64,000 nt of DNA from CAWEQW01 sp963811365. Lineage in GTDB: Bacteria > Actinomycetota > Actinomycetes > Propionibacteriales > Nocardioidaceae. Made by a program: the position numbers and the translations under genes. The notes below the pieces were generated by a model. That model did not search any database. It was not told the origin of the DNA and was given only the letters and a program-made list of their open reading frames with translations. How positions within the stretch are numbered: the first letter of the stretch is position 1; each line of letters starts with the position of its first letter. The stretch is taken from contig CAWEQW010000008.1 in NCBI GenBank assembly GCA_963811365.1, positions 930,001 through 994,000 on the forward strand, given 5' to 3'. Shown in pieces: positions 30,892 through 39,733 of this stretch.

Positions 30892-31305
30892 TCAGGCCCC
30901 GACCGCGGAGTCGTCGGCCACGTTGTCGCGCACCCAGGCGGTGATCTCGGTGGTGGTCGCGCCCGGAGTGAACACCTGGGCCACGCCCAGCGCCTTGAGC
31001 AGCGGGATGTCGTCCTCCGGGATGATCCCGCCGCCGATCACGACGATGTCACGGGCGTCCCGCTCGTCGAGCAGCTCCAGCACTCGCTTGAACAGCGTCA
31101 TGTGCGCGCCGGACAGCACCGAGAGCCCGATGACGTCCGCGTCCTCCTGGATCGCGGTCTCCACGATCTGCTCGGGGGTCTGGTGCAGCCCGGTGTAGAT
31201 CACCTCGTTGCCGGCGTCGCGCAGCGCCCGCGCGATGACCTTCGCGCCCCGGTCGTGCCCGTCGAGCCCGGGCTTGGCAACCACGATCCGCAGCGGAGCC
31301 GCCAT
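30892..31305 (-). CDS. Cobalamin (B12)-binding small subunit of acyl-CoA mutase
   Basis: Stand-alone B12-binding domain of 137 residues. It has the lower-ligand motif DGHDRG (D-x-H-x-x-G) in KPGLDGHDRGAKVIARAL, then GLSVLSGAHM and IVIGGGIIPEDD lining the corrin. It is the natural partner of the catalytic subunit at 3484-5063 about 26 kb away; together they form a split mutase of the methylmalonyl- or isobutyryl-CoA type. Proximity to sucCD fits methylmalonyl-CoA to succinyl-CoA. ATG 31305 gives the conserved N terminus MAAPLRIVVAKPG. Confidence 0.92.
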   Translation of the reverse strand: MAAPLRIVVAKPGLDGHDRGAKVIARALRDAGNEVIYTGLHQTPEQIVETAIQEDADVIGLSVLSGAHMTLFKRVLELLDERDARDIVVIGGGIIPEDDIPLLKALGVAQVFTPGATTTEITAWVRDNVADDSAVGA

Positions 31306-31403
31306 CGCTCTGCACCACCTTCTCTGGGCCCTCCCGGACCCGGTCGCACGACAGGTCGCGCCGTCGGGAACCCGCGCACGCGGGAACCCGTGCGGTCCCT
31401 CGC

Positions 31404-31409
31404 AGACTA
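31404..31409 (-). promoter_or_regulatory. Putative -10 element upstream of the B12-binding subunit
   Basis: TAGTCT on the minus strand about 100 bases before the start, between the gene and the 14-bp repeat array. Confidence 0.35.
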
Positions 31410-31480
31410 GCCGACGCGGGGCACCGGCCGGGTGCCGCGGGGACAGCGATGTCGTGAGGTGCGGCACAGCCATCGCCGCC

Positions 31481-31564
31481 GCCTGGCCCGCACCGCCTGG
31501 CCCGCACCGCCTGGCCCGCACCGCCTGGCCCGCACCGCCTGGCCCGCACCGCCTGGCCCGCACC
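31481..31564. repeat. Six perfect tandem copies of a 14-bp unit
   Basis: The unit GCCTGGCCCGCACC is repeated six times without change, followed by a partial copy (GCCTGGCAG). It sits in the 330-base gap between the B12-binding gene and pcrA, which otherwise shows only a putative -10 at 31409-31404. The 14-base period rules out a coding repeat. There are no spacers, so it is not CRISPR. It is a likely variable-number locus. Confidence 0.95.
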
Positions 31565-31635
31565 GCCTGGCAGCTGCCGACGGTGCACCGCGTCCACCAC
31601 CTGACGGCACGCTTCGGCGAGGTCAGCGGAGCCGT

Positions 31636-34104
31636 TCAGAGCTTCTCGACGGGGGCGTACCGCAGCAGCAGCCGCTTGACGCCCTGCGACCCGAAGTCGA
31701 TCGAGGCGACGGCGTTGTCGCCGGCCCCGTCCAGGGCGACCACGCTGCCCATCCCGAAGGTGTCGTGCAGCACCCGGTCACCCGGCGTCAGCGACGGCAC
31801 CGGGCGCTTCTGCGCCTTGGTGGCCGCGTCGGCCTTGATCGCGGCCGTGCCGAACCGGCGCGCGGGCGGGCCCGCGTTGCGCTGCGGCAGCGACGGCAGC
31901 ACCGGACGGTTCCACGAGGTCTGGGCGGCCTGGGTGCGGCGCCAGTCCACGAGGTCGACCGGAAGCTCGTCGAGGAACCGGGAGGCCGGGTTGTGCGACG
32001 GCGCGCCCCAGGCCGACCGGACCACCGCGCGCGAGACGTAGAGCCGCTCGCGGGCCCGGGTGAGCCCGACGTACGCGAGCCGGCGCTCCTCCTCGAGCTC
32101 CGGCTGGTCGCCGAGCGACCGCATGTGCGGGAAGACGCCGTCCTCCAGGCCGGTCAGGAAGACCACCGGGAACTCCAGGCCCTTCGCGGTGTGCAGGGTC
32201 ATCAGCGTGACCACCCCGACGTCCTCGCCCTCGTCGGGCGCGTCGGGGATCTGGTCGGAGTCGGCGACGAGCGCCACCCGCTCCAGGAAGTCGGCGAGGC
32301 CGGGGGCCGTGGCGTCGCCGGCGGCTGCCTCCGCCGGGTCGGCGGACGGCCCGGCGACCGGGTCGTCGGCGAACTCGCGGGCCACCGCGACGAGCTCGGC
32401 GAGGTTCTCGACCCGGGTCTCGTCCTGCGGGTCGTGCTCGGCCTCGATGCGGTCCTCGAGCTCCTTGAGGTAGCCGCTGCGCGAGAGCACCTGCTCGAGC
32501 ACCACGTCGGCCCGCTCGCCCGCCTCCACCATGGACTGGAGCTCCTGGACCATCCCGACGAAGCCGCGGACGCACGTCAGGGACCGGGTGGCGATTCCCG
32601 GCGCGTCCTCGGCCCGCTGCAGCGCCTCCCAGAAGGTGATCCGCTCGCGCTGGGCGAGGGCCTCGACGCACGCCTCGGCGCGGTCGCCGATGCCGCGCCT
32701 CGGCACGTTGAGGATCCGTCGCAGCGAGATCTCGTCGGCGGGGTTGACCAGCATCCGGAGGTAGGCCAGCGCGTCGCGGACCTCGCGCCGCTCGTAGAAG
32801 CGCACCCCGCCGACCACCTTGTAGGGCATCCCGACCCGGATGAACACCTCCTCGAACACCCGGGACTGGGCGTTGGTCCGGTAGAACACCGCCACGTCGC
32901 CGGGGCGGGCGTGCCCGTCGTCGGTGAGCCTGTCGATCTCGTCGGCGACGAACCGGGCCTCGTCGTGCTCGTCGTCGGCGACGTAACCGACGATGCGCTC
33001 GCCGTCCCCCGCGTCCGACCAGAGGTTCTTGGCCTTGCGGCCCTTGTTGCGGCTGATCACGGCGTTGGCCGCGGTGAGGATGGTCTGCGTGGAGCGGTAG
33101 TTCTGCTCGAGGAGGATCGAGCGCGCGTCGGGGAAGTCCTCCTCGAACGAGAGGATGTTGCGGATGCTGGCGCCCCGGAAGGCATAGATGGACTGGTCGG
33201 CGTCCCCCACGACCATCAGCTCGGCGGGCTCCACGCCGTCGCCGTCGGGGGCGTCCGGGTCGACTCCGTGGCTGGCCGGGCGGCCCACGTCGTGGGCGCA
33301 GAGCTCGCGGACCAGGGCGTACTGCGCGTGGTTGGTGTCCTGGTACTCGTCGACGAGGACGTGCCGGAACCGCCGACGGTAGGTCTCGCGCACCTCGGGG
33401 AACGCCTGGAGCAGGTGCACGGTGAGCATGATCAGGTCGTCGAAGTCCAGCGCGTTGGCCTCGCGCAGGCGCCGCTGGTAGAGGGCGTACGCCTCGGCGT
33501 ACGTCTCCTCGAGGTGGTTGGCGGTGTCCTTCGCGACGTCCTCGTGGTCGCTCAGCTCGTTCTTGGCGTTGGAGACCCAGGCGAGCACGGCGCGCGGCTG
33601 GTAGCGCTTCGGGTCGAGGTCGAGCTCCTTGCAGACCAGCGTCATCAGCCGGCGGGAGTCAGCGGCGTCGTAGATCGAGAACGACGACGTGTAGCCGAAC
33701 CGCCCGATCTCCTTGCGCAGGATCCGGACGCAGGCGGAGTGGAACGTCGAGACCCACATGACCCGCGCCCGACGGCCGACCAGCTCCTCGACCCGCTCGC
33801 GCATCTCGGCCGCGGCCTTGTTGGTGAACGTGATCGCCAGGATCGAGCCCGGGTGGGCGTTGCGCTCGGCGACCAGCCAGGCGATCCGCCGGGTGAGCAC
33901 CCGGGTCTTGCCGGACCCCGCGCCGGCGACGACCAGCAGCGGCGCACCCGCGTGCACCACCGCCGCCCGCTGCGGCTCGTTGAGCCCCTCGAGCAGCTCC
34001 TCGGGGCCGGGACCGCGGCGAGACGTCGGCCCCGCTGCCGGGTCGCCGCCGGGGCGGGCGACGTCGAGCTCCTCGGACCGGGGGATCGGGAACAGCGCGC
34101 TCAT
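31636..34104 (-). CDS. pcrA: UvrD/PcrA-family ATP-dependent DNA helicase
   Basis: 3'-5' SF1A helicase of 822 residues acting in repair and replication. Helicase motifs in order: NEPQRAAV (Q), AGAGSGKTRVLTRRIAWL (I), TFTNKAAAEMRERV (Ia), VDEYQDTNHAQ (II), VGDADQSIYAFRGA (III), LEQNYRSTQTIL (IV), TLHTAKGLEFPVVFL (V), EEERRLAYVGLTRARERLYV (VI). The C-terminal RFGTAAIKAD...GDRVLHDTFGMGSVV is the usual Tudor-like tail. TAGGCT at 34119-34114 lies nine bases before the ATG, so the leader is very short or absent. Confidence 0.96.
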   Translation of the reverse strand: MSALFPIPRSEELDVARPGGDPAAGPTSRRGPGPEELLEGLNEPQRAAVVHAGAPLLVVAGAGSGKTRVLTRRIAWLVAERNAHPGSILAITFTNKAAAEMRERVEELVGRRARVMWVSTFHSACVRILRKEIGRFGYTSSFSIYDAADSRRLMTLVCKELDLDPKRYQPRAVLAWVSNAKNELSDHEDVAKDTANHLEETYAEAYALYQRRLREANALDFDDLIMLTVHLLQAFPEVRETYRRRFRHVLVDEYQDTNHAQYALVRELCAHDVGRPASHGVDPDAPDGDGVEPAELMVVGDADQSIYAFRGASIRNILSFEEDFPDARSILLEQNYRSTQTILTAANAVISRNKGRKAKNLWSDAGDGERIVGYVADDEHDEARFVADEIDRLTDDGHARPGDVAVFYRTNAQSRVFEEVFIRVGMPYKVVGGVRFYERREVRDALAYLRMLVNPADEISLRRILNVPRRGIGDRAEACVEALAQRERITFWEALQRAEDAPGIATRSLTCVRGFVGMVQELQSMVEAGERADVVLEQVLSRSGYLKELEDRIEAEHDPQDETRVENLAELVAVAREFADDPVAGPSADPAEAAAGDATAPGLADFLERVALVADSDQIPDAPDEGEDVGVVTLMTLHTAKGLEFPVVFLTGLEDGVFPHMRSLGDQPELEEERRLAYVGLTRARERLYVSRAVVRSAWGAPSHNPASRFLDELPVDLVDWRRTQAAQTSWNRPVLPSLPQRNAGPPARRFGTAAIKADAATKAQKRPVPSLTPGDRVLHDTFGMGSVVALDGAGDNAVASIDFGSQGVKRLLLRYAPVEKL

Positions 34105-34189
34105 GTCCCGGCCAGCCTACGTCCCGCGACGGACAGTCCGGACCGGCGACCACGACCTGCGCCGGCCATCCCGCAGGAGCCGGCAGCCC

Positions 34190-34831
34190 TCAGAGCAGCC
34201 GGCGGTCGTTCGCCCAGCGGGTCAGCTCGTGACGCGAGGAGAGCTGCAGCTTGCGCAGCACGCTGGACACGTGGGTCTCCACGGTCTTGACGGAGATGAA
34301 CAGCTCAGAGGCGACCTCCTTGTAGGCGTAGCCGCGGGCGATCAGCCGCATCACCTCCCGCTCGCGCTCGGTGAGCCGGTCGAGGTCCTCGTCGACCTGG
34401 GCCACCGCGATCGAGCCGGCGAACGCGTCGAGCACGAAGCCGGCGAGCCGCGGGGAGAACACCGCGTCCCCGTCGGCGACCCGGCCGATCGCGTCGACGA
34501 GCTCCGGACCGGTGATCGTCTTGGTGACGTAGCCACGGGCACCGGCGCGGATCGTGCCGATGACGTCCTCGGCGGCGTCGCTGACGCTGAGCGCGAGGAA
34601 CCGGGTGCCGGGGAGCCGGCTGCCGACCCGTCGCATCACCTCGCCGCCCCCTCCTCCGGGCAGGTGCACGTCGAGCAGTACGACGTCGGGCCCGGTGCTG
34701 AGCACCGCCGCGACCGCCTCGTCGACGTCCGCTGCCTCGGCAAGCACCCGGACGTGTCCGGCGAGCTCGGCGCGCACGCCGGTGCGGAACATGGCGTGGT
34801 CGTCGACGATGACGACGCTGCGCGGAGCCAT
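34190..34831 (-). CDS. LuxR/NarL-family response regulator
   Basis: Two-domain regulator of 213 residues. The receiver domain (1-120) has the acidic pair in IVDDHAMF, the phospho-acceptor Asp in DVVLLDVHLPGG, and the Lys in YVTKTIT. The C-terminal LuxR helix-turn-helix is LTEREREVMRLIARGYAYKEVASELFISVKTVETHVSSVLRKL in family terms. Its ATG shares one base with the stop of the kinase gene, so the pair is translationally coupled. By analogy with LiaR/VraR it should control an envelope-stress response, probably including the PspC genes at 36.3-38.1 kb. Confidence 0.93.
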   Translation of the reverse strand: MAPRSVVIVDDHAMFRTGVRAELAGHVRVLAEAADVDEAVAAVLSTGPDVVLLDVHLPGGGGGEVMRRVGSRLPGTRFLALSVSDAAEDVIGTIRAGARGYVTKTITGPELVDAIGRVADGDAVFSPRLAGFVLDAFAGSIAVAQVDEDLDRLTEREREVMRLIARGYAYKEVASELFISVKTVETHVSSVLRKLQLSSRHELTRWANDRRLL

Positions 34832-36108
34832 CAGGTCTCCTCCTCGATGCGGGTCGACAGGCGGACCTCCGTGCCGCTGCCGGGGGCGGTGCGCACGCTG
34901 GCAGTGCCTCCGTGTCGCTCCATGCGGTCCACGATGCTGTGCCGCACGCCGAGCCGGTCGTCGGGCACCCGCTCCGGGTCGAAGCCGACGCCGCGGTCGC
35001 GGACGAACACCTCGACGAGGCCGCCCCCCATCTCCGCGTAGACGTCGACCTTGTCCGCGCCGGAGTGCTTGGCGGCGTTGACCATCGCCTCCTTCGCGGC
35101 GAGCGCCAGCGGCTGGAGCCGCTCGGTCAGCGGGGCGTCCCCGACCACGACGAGCTCGACCGGCACGCTGTGGGAGTCCTCGACCTCGGCTGCCGCGGTG
35201 CGCAGCGCGCCGGCGACCGAGGTGTCCGCGGCGGGCTCGTCGCCGTACAGCCAGGACCGCAGGTCCCGCTCCTGCGCGCGGGCGAGGGTGGCGACGGTCC
35301 GGCCGTCCTCGGCGTGCTTCTGGATCAGGGCGAGGGTCTGCAGGACGGAGTCGTGCAGGTGTGCGGCGACGTCGGCGCGCTCCTGCGAGCGGACCCGGGC
35401 GGCCCGCTCCTCGGACAGGTCGCCCGCGAGCCGCACCAGCCACGGGCCCACCACCAGTGCCAGGCCGGCCACGCCCAGGGCCCCGGCGAGCAGCACGGTG
35501 CCGGCGACCTGCGTCTGCCCGGTCTGCACGGCGAAGACCACCAGCGCGGCCACCAGCAGGCCCACGCCGACCGCGAGCCGCGCGTACGACGCCAGACCGC
35601 CGCGGCCCACGACGGCCCGGACGAAGTCGACCCGGCCGGTGTTGTCGAGCCACCGCTCGCGCTGCGCCTCGTCGGCCTGCCGCCACAGCATCGCCACGCC
35701 GACCAGCCCGAGCAGCACCGGCCAGAGGAACACCGATCCACCCACCAGCGCGCGGATCAGCACCACCACGCCGAGCACCACCGCGGCGAGCGCGACCAGG
35801 GGGCCGAGGTCCTGCAACCGGGTGGCGCGGCCGCTCGCGCGCTTCCCCTGCCGGGTGGCGGCCTCGAGGCCGGGTGGCCCCTGTTCGAGATGGGCGGCGG
35901 CCGGCATGATCATCCAGAGCGCGGAGTAGAGCACCACGCCGAAGCCCCCGAAGACGGTGCTGACCAGGAAGAACGCCCGCACGTACAACGGGTCCACGCC
36001 GAGGTGCTGCGCCAGCCCGGAGGCGACCCCGCCCAGCAGCCGGACGTCCGTGCTGCGCGTGGCACGGCGCGGCCGACCCGGCAGCGCGCCCGCGTCCTCA
36101 GTGGTCAT
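34831..36108 (-). CDS. PspC-domain sensor histidine kinase
   Basis: Membrane kinase of 425 residues. An N-terminal PspC domain (about 17-75, VRLLGGVASGLAQHLGVDPLYVRAFF) is followed by several membrane helices, then a NarL-type dimerisation segment with the phospho-acceptor His in VAAHLHDSVLQTLAL and an ATPase domain (VNAAKHSGADKVDVY, RDRGVGFD, RHSIVDRMERHGG). Start ATG 36108 follows GAGG. It forms an operon with the response regulator and is divergent from two more PspC genes across a 161-base gap, an arrangement much like LiaFSR. Confidence 0.92.
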   Translation of the reverse strand: MTTEDAGALPGRPRRATRSTDVRLLGGVASGLAQHLGVDPLYVRAFFLVSTVFGGFGVVLYSALWMIMPAAAHLEQGPPGLEAATRQGKRASGRATRLQDLGPLVALAAVVLGVVVLIRALVGGSVFLWPVLLGLVGVAMLWRQADEAQRERWLDNTGRVDFVRAVVGRGGLASYARLAVGVGLLVAALVVFAVQTGQTQVAGTVLLAGALGVAGLALVVGPWLVRLAGDLSEERAARVRSQERADVAAHLHDSVLQTLALIQKHAEDGRTVATLARAQERDLRSWLYGDEPAADTSVAGALRTAAAEVEDSHSVPVELVVVGDAPLTERLQPLALAAKEAMVNAAKHSGADKVDVYAEMGGGLVEVFVRDRGVGFDPERVPDDRLGVRHSIVDRMERHGGTASVRTAPGSGTEVRLSTRIEEET

Positions 36109-36269
36109 GACCGTCCTCGTCGTCGACCGCTCCATCGTCTCAGAGCCGGCCCGCGTCGGCCCATGAGTGGCGCCCCTGACCCGACCCTGAGCCATTGGGG
36201 CCCGGACCCGGTGCGGATCAGGGGTCTCCCCGATGGTGCGCGGCAGCGGCAGCGACGAGGATCAGTGTC

Positions 36270-37496
36270 ATGAACGAAGCACCCTCCACCGAGCAGCAGC
36301 GTCCACCCGAGGGCGGACCGGGCCCCGGCCCGGCCGGCGGCAGCGGCGGTGTCGACCTCGGCCACCTCCGCGACTACCGCGAGCTGCGCCGCAGCCGCAC
36401 CGACCGCAAGGTCGCCGGCGTCGCGGGCGGCCTCGCCCGCCATCTCGACATCGACCCGACCGTGCTGCGGGTCCTCTTCGTGGTGCTCTGCCTCTTCGGT
36501 GGCGCCGGGTTCGTGCTGTACGGCGCCGCCTGGCTGCTGGTGCCCGAGGAGGGCCGCAGCGTGGGACTGCTCCGGGCCAGCCCGGCGACGCGCAACACGC
36601 TGCTGCTCGTCGCCGCAGTCGTCGCCGGCTCGGTGCTCGTGGCCCGCAGCTGGGGCGGCTTCGGCTTCCCCTGGCCGCTCGCCGTGGTGGCCCTCATCGG
36701 CTTCATCCTGCTGACGAATCGAGACAGGTCCGTGAACACCCAGTACTCTGCCACCCCCACCGCTCCGCCGACCGGCCCGCAGCCTCCTCAGGGTCCACCC
36801 CCGACCGCACCCGGCCGCCCAGGCGTGCCCCCCGGGTGGATGCCGCCCCCGGCGCAGCAGCGCTACCAGCCGCCGCCGCCACCGCCACCGCCGCCGCCCC
36901 GTGGCCCCCGCCTGTTCGGGCTCACGCTCGCACTCGTCGCGCTCGCCCTCGGCCTGCTCGGCCTGTACGACGCGGCAGGCAACAGCGTCGTCGGATCGGC
37001 GTACGCGGCCCTCGCCCTCACCGTCGTCGGCGTCATGCTGGTCGTGGGCGCGTGGGTCGGACGCGCCGGCGGGCTGATCCTCCTCGGCATCGTGGCGGTG
37101 GTCGCGCTCGCCGTGACCTCGCTCGGCAGCCCGCGCTTCGACGGCGCCCGTGACCTCCGGGTCAACCCGGTCGTCGCGGGAGGCGTGCACGACCGGTACG
37201 TCGTCTCGGCCGGCACCGTGCGGCTGGACCTGCGCGGCGTCGCCAACCTGTCCCGGCTCGACGGTCGCACCCTCTCAGCGCGGGTCAAGGCGGGCGAGAT
37301 CGTCGTGATCCTCCCACGTGGGCTGCACGCCAACGTCGACGCCACCGTCGGCATCGGCGAGGCCCGCGTCACCGGGACGACTCGCGACGGCACCCAGATC
37401 CACCTCCGCAAGAGCGTCGGCCCGGTGACCGGCGCCCCCGACGTCGACCTCGACCTCAACGTGCTCGTCGGCGACATCCAGGTGAGGCAGCCATGA
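36270..37496 (+). CDS. PspC-domain membrane protein with LiaF-like C-terminal region
   Basis: Protein of 408 residues. Pro/Gly-rich N terminus; PspC domain at about 42-95 (TDRKVAGVAGGLARHLDIDPTVLR); membrane helices; a Pro-rich linker including ten consecutive Pro; three more helices; then a beta-rich tail (VRLDLRGVANLSRLDGRTLSARV..., ILPRGLHANVDATVGIGEARV) like the C-terminal domain of LiaF/cell-wall-active-antibiotic response proteins. It is the likely sensor partner of the divergent kinase. The last four bases overlap the next gene. Confidence 0.87.
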   Translation: MNEAPSTEQQRPPEGGPGPGPAGGSGGVDLGHLRDYRELRRSRTDRKVAGVAGGLARHLDIDPTVLRVLFVVLCLFGGAGFVLYGAAWLLVPEEGRSVGLLRASPATRNTLLLVAAVVAGSVLVARSWGGFGFPWPLAVVALIGFILLTNRDRSVNTQYSATPTAPPTGPQPPQGPPPTAPGRPGVPPGWMPPPAQQRYQPPPPPPPPPPRGPRLFGLTLALVALALGLLGLYDAAGNSVVGSAYAALALTVVGVMLVVGAWVGRAGGLILLGIVAVVALAVTSLGSPRFDGARDLRVNPVVAGGVHDRYVVSAGTVRLDLRGVANLSRLDGRTLSARVKAGEIVVILPRGLHANVDATVGIGEARVTGTTRDGTQIHLRKSVGPVTGAPDVDLDLNVLVGDIQVRQP

Positions 37497-37828
37497 CCGA
37501 CCAGAGGAACACCCATCCGTTGAACGTCAGCTACCTGGTCGTCGGCCTGGTGCTCCTCGGCATCGCCGCGACCTGGGCGCTCCGGGCATCCGGCACCGTG
37601 GCAGCGGGCCAGACGCACTGGCTGATCCCGGCCACCCTGGTCGGCGCCGGGCTCGTCGGGCTCCTGGCGATCGCACTGCGGGCCCGCTCGCGCGGCGGCC
37701 GACCGGCGCTGGACGACGCGTCCGCACTGGAGGACCGGACCGACCGGCTCGGCTTCCTCGGGGACGACCGCTCGGACGGCACCGACGGAGACATCGAGAA
37801 GACCCGCATCATCGAAGGAGACCAGTGA
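37493..37828 (+). CDS. Small membrane protein in the PspC operon
   Basis: Protein of 111 residues with two hydrophobic helices (about 12-30 and 43-64) and an acidic cytoplasmic tail rich in Asp (DDASALEDRTDRLGFLGDDRSDGTDGD). No family recognised. It overlaps the upstream gene by ATGA, and the next start lies at its stop, so it belongs to the PspC operon and probably works in the same membrane complex. Confidence 0.78.
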   Translation: MTDQRNTHPLNVSYLVVGLVLLGIAATWALRASGTVAAGQTHWLIPATLVGAGLVGLLAIALRARSRGGRPALDDASALEDRTDRLGFLGDDRSDGTDGDIEKTRIIEGDQ

Positions 37829-38052
37829 TGACCGACTACCAGCCCGTACCCCCTCCGACCGGCCAGCCCCCCAAGCGCCTGACCCGAAGCCGGACCGACC
37901 GCTGGCTCGGCGGCGTCTGCGGCGGTGTCGCGCAGTACGCCGGCGTGGACGCCAACCTGGTGCGGCTGCTCGTCGTGCTCGGCACCGTCATCGGCTTCGG
38001 CTCGCTGCTGCTCGTCTACGTCGTGGCCTGGATCCTGATGCCGGAGGAGTGA
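37828..38052 (+). CDS. Short PspC-domain protein
   Basis: Single PspC domain of 74 residues: Pro-rich start, then RTDRWLGGVCGGVAQYAGVDANLVRLL and one membrane helix with a terminal LMPEE. It is the third PspC module of the cluster. GTG at 37825 or ATG at 37828 overlaps the preceding stop; ATG preferred. Followed by a strong hairpin terminator. Confidence 0.88.
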   Translation: MTDYQPVPPPTGQPPKRLTRSRTDRWLGGVCGGVAQYAGVDANLVRLLVVLGTVIGFGSLLLVYVVAWILMPEE

Positions 38053-38094
38053 CCGCGGCGACGCGCGGCGGCCGCGCATCGGGTGGCCCCCACC

Positions 38095-38132
38095 GCCGGT
38101 CTCGGCTCAGGCATGCTGGAGCCGAGACCGGC
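38095..38132 (+). terminator. 14-bp hairpin ending the PspC operon
   Basis: Arms 38095-38108 and 38119-38132 are perfectly complementary (GCCGGTCTCGGCTC and its complement) with a 10-base loop, 42 bases after the last PspC stop. No T-run. It contains the first ATG of the next open frame, which complicates that gene's start. Confidence 0.75.
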
Positions 38133-39621
38133 TGCACGGCCGCCACTCCCGCCCGTACGGCGCCCCTCCGCACCGGCGCCGCCGACACCGGAGGACCCGA
38201 CCATCTTCGACCTCTCGTTCACCGAGCAGACCCGCTACCGGCCGTGCCAGGTCGTCGCACCCGAGTTCGTCGCGGCGAAGCACCCTGCGACGCCGGGCGT
38301 GCGCTCGCTGACCCGGGACAGCACCTCCCCCGCGGCGCCCTTCGCCGCCGTCGAGCTCGATGTCCCGGCAGCCGCCACCGCCCCCGACCGGGACGCAGGC
38401 GGCACGTACGCCGCCGGCCTCGCCACCGAGGACGGCGACCACGTGCTGGTCACCTTCGAGCAAGCCCGCCGGCGGGTGGCGATCGAGGTGCGCACCGGCG
38501 GCCGCACCCGGCAGCTGCGCCGCCGCACGGTGGACGCCGGCGTCGTCGCGGGGGGCTTCACGCTGGCCTTCGCGCTCTGCGAGAACCAGGTGACCGCCCT
38601 GGTCCGGGGCCGGGAGACCCGCGCAGCCGGCGACAGTGCGTCGGGCGGCTGGCGGCCGGTGATCACCGAGCGTGACAAGGTCGCTGCCCTGCTCGACCTA
38701 CGACGGCCCGAGACCCTGGCCCGGCACTCCTACGCCTGGGGTGCACGCCCCGGCCCCGGCGGGGACCCGGTGGACGTCGACGGCGTGCGTGCCGGGCTGT
38801 TCGGCATGGTCGGCGTCCGCGACCCGCACCTGGTCCAGGACAGCGAGGGACGACCGCACGTGGTGGACGGACGGGTGTACCTGACCATGACCTGCGCCGG
38901 GATCGGCTTCTTCCAGCAGGCGCACTGGGGCGTCTTCTCGCTCGCGCTCGACGATCCCACCGACCTCCGCCAGGTCGCCCAGCTCTTCACGCACCGCGAC
39001 GGCATGGTCCTCGGCGACCACGCCGGTCAGCTGGTCCGCGACGGGGACCGCTGGTTGGTCGGCACCTCCTCGTGGGGCGACTTCGAGCCTGGTCGGATCC
39101 ACGTCCGGCACGTCGTCACCACCGACGACCTGCTGTCCGGCGTCCACCTCCTGACGACCGAGCGCACCGCACTGCCCACCACCGTCGGGTCCTGGGACCC
39201 CGGGATGACGCGCATCGACGGTCGCTGGCACCTCTCCTTCGTCGAGAGCCCGTCGCAGGACCCGTTCGACTTCCATCCCGCGCTCGCCACCACCTCCTCC
39301 GACTCGCCCTACGAGGACCTCCGGCTGGTCGGTGCGGCCGAGGACCTGCACCAGTGCGAGGGTCCAGTGATAGCGCGCGCCGACGACGCCTGGTGGCTGC
39401 TGGCCAGCGACGGCGATCACCGCGACTATCCGGTGTTCGACCTCTCGATGCGGAGAGTCGGCAGGCTCCACGCGCCGTACCCGACGAACATCCCGCACCC
39501 GCAGATCCTGCGGAGCCCCGACGGGCGGCACCTGATGCTCACCTTCGACGGGACCCCGTTCCACTCGAAGGTCATCGGCTACGGCGGCCACGGCGACCTG
39601 GTCGTGATGGCCTCAGGCTGA
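38113..39621 (+). CDS. Beta-propeller protein resembling GH43/GH117-like glycoside hydrolases
   Basis: About 500 residues without a signal peptide. Repeated blade-like segments include RVYLTMTCAGIGFFQQAHWGVFSLALDD, DGDRWLVGTSSWGDFEPGRIHV, SWDPGMTRIDGRWHLSFVESP, HQCEGPVIARADDAWWLLASDG and IPHPQILRSPDGRHLMLTFDGTP. They read like a five-bladed propeller with catalytic-type acidic residues, but I cannot name the family. The start is uncertain. ATG 38113 lies in the loop of a terminator hairpin. A GTG at 38083 is upstream of it. A perfect GGAGG sits eight bases before ATC 38203, just where the folded domain seems to begin. Confidence 0.68.
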   Translation: MLEPRPAARPPLPPVRRPSAPAPPTPEDPTIFDLSFTEQTRYRPCQVVAPEFVAAKHPATPGVRSLTRDSTSPAAPFAAVELDVPAAATAPDRDAGGTYAAGLATEDGDHVLVTFEQARRRVAIEVRTGGRTRQLRRRTVDAGVVAGGFTLAFALCENQVTALVRGRETRAAGDSASGGWRPVITERDKVAALLDLRRPETLARHSYAWGARPGPGGDPVDVDGVRAGLFGMVGVRDPHLVQDSEGRPHVVDGRVYLTMTCAGIGFFQQAHWGVFSLALDDPTDLRQVAQLFTHRDGMVLGDHAGQLVRDGDRWLVGTSSWGDFEPGRIHVRHVVTTDDLLSGVHLLTTERTALPTTVGSWDPGMTRIDGRWHLSFVESPSQDPFDFHPALATTSSDSPYEDLRLVGAAEDLHQCEGPVIARADDAWWLLASDGDHRDYPVFDLSMRRVGRLHAPYPTNIPHPQILRSPDGRHLMLTFDGTPFHSKVIGYGGHGDLVVMASG

Positions 39622-39733
39622 TGACCCACCTCCGCCTCGGCCGGCGACCCACCGGTCGATGACCTGCGTTGTTCCCGGTCTCCGAGGGATCTGGCGGACG
39701 CCCGCGGTTTCGACTTGCCCACAGGGATGGCCG

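Noticed and set aside
31481..31564. Tandem repeats considered as CRISPR
   Set aside because: Units are contiguous with no spacers, and no cas gene is in the window.
31432..34290. A plus-strand open frame opposite pcrA running through the 14-bp repeats
   Set aside because: Antisense shadow; the repeat gives a Pro/Ala/His/Arg run because a 14-bp unit cycles through frames.
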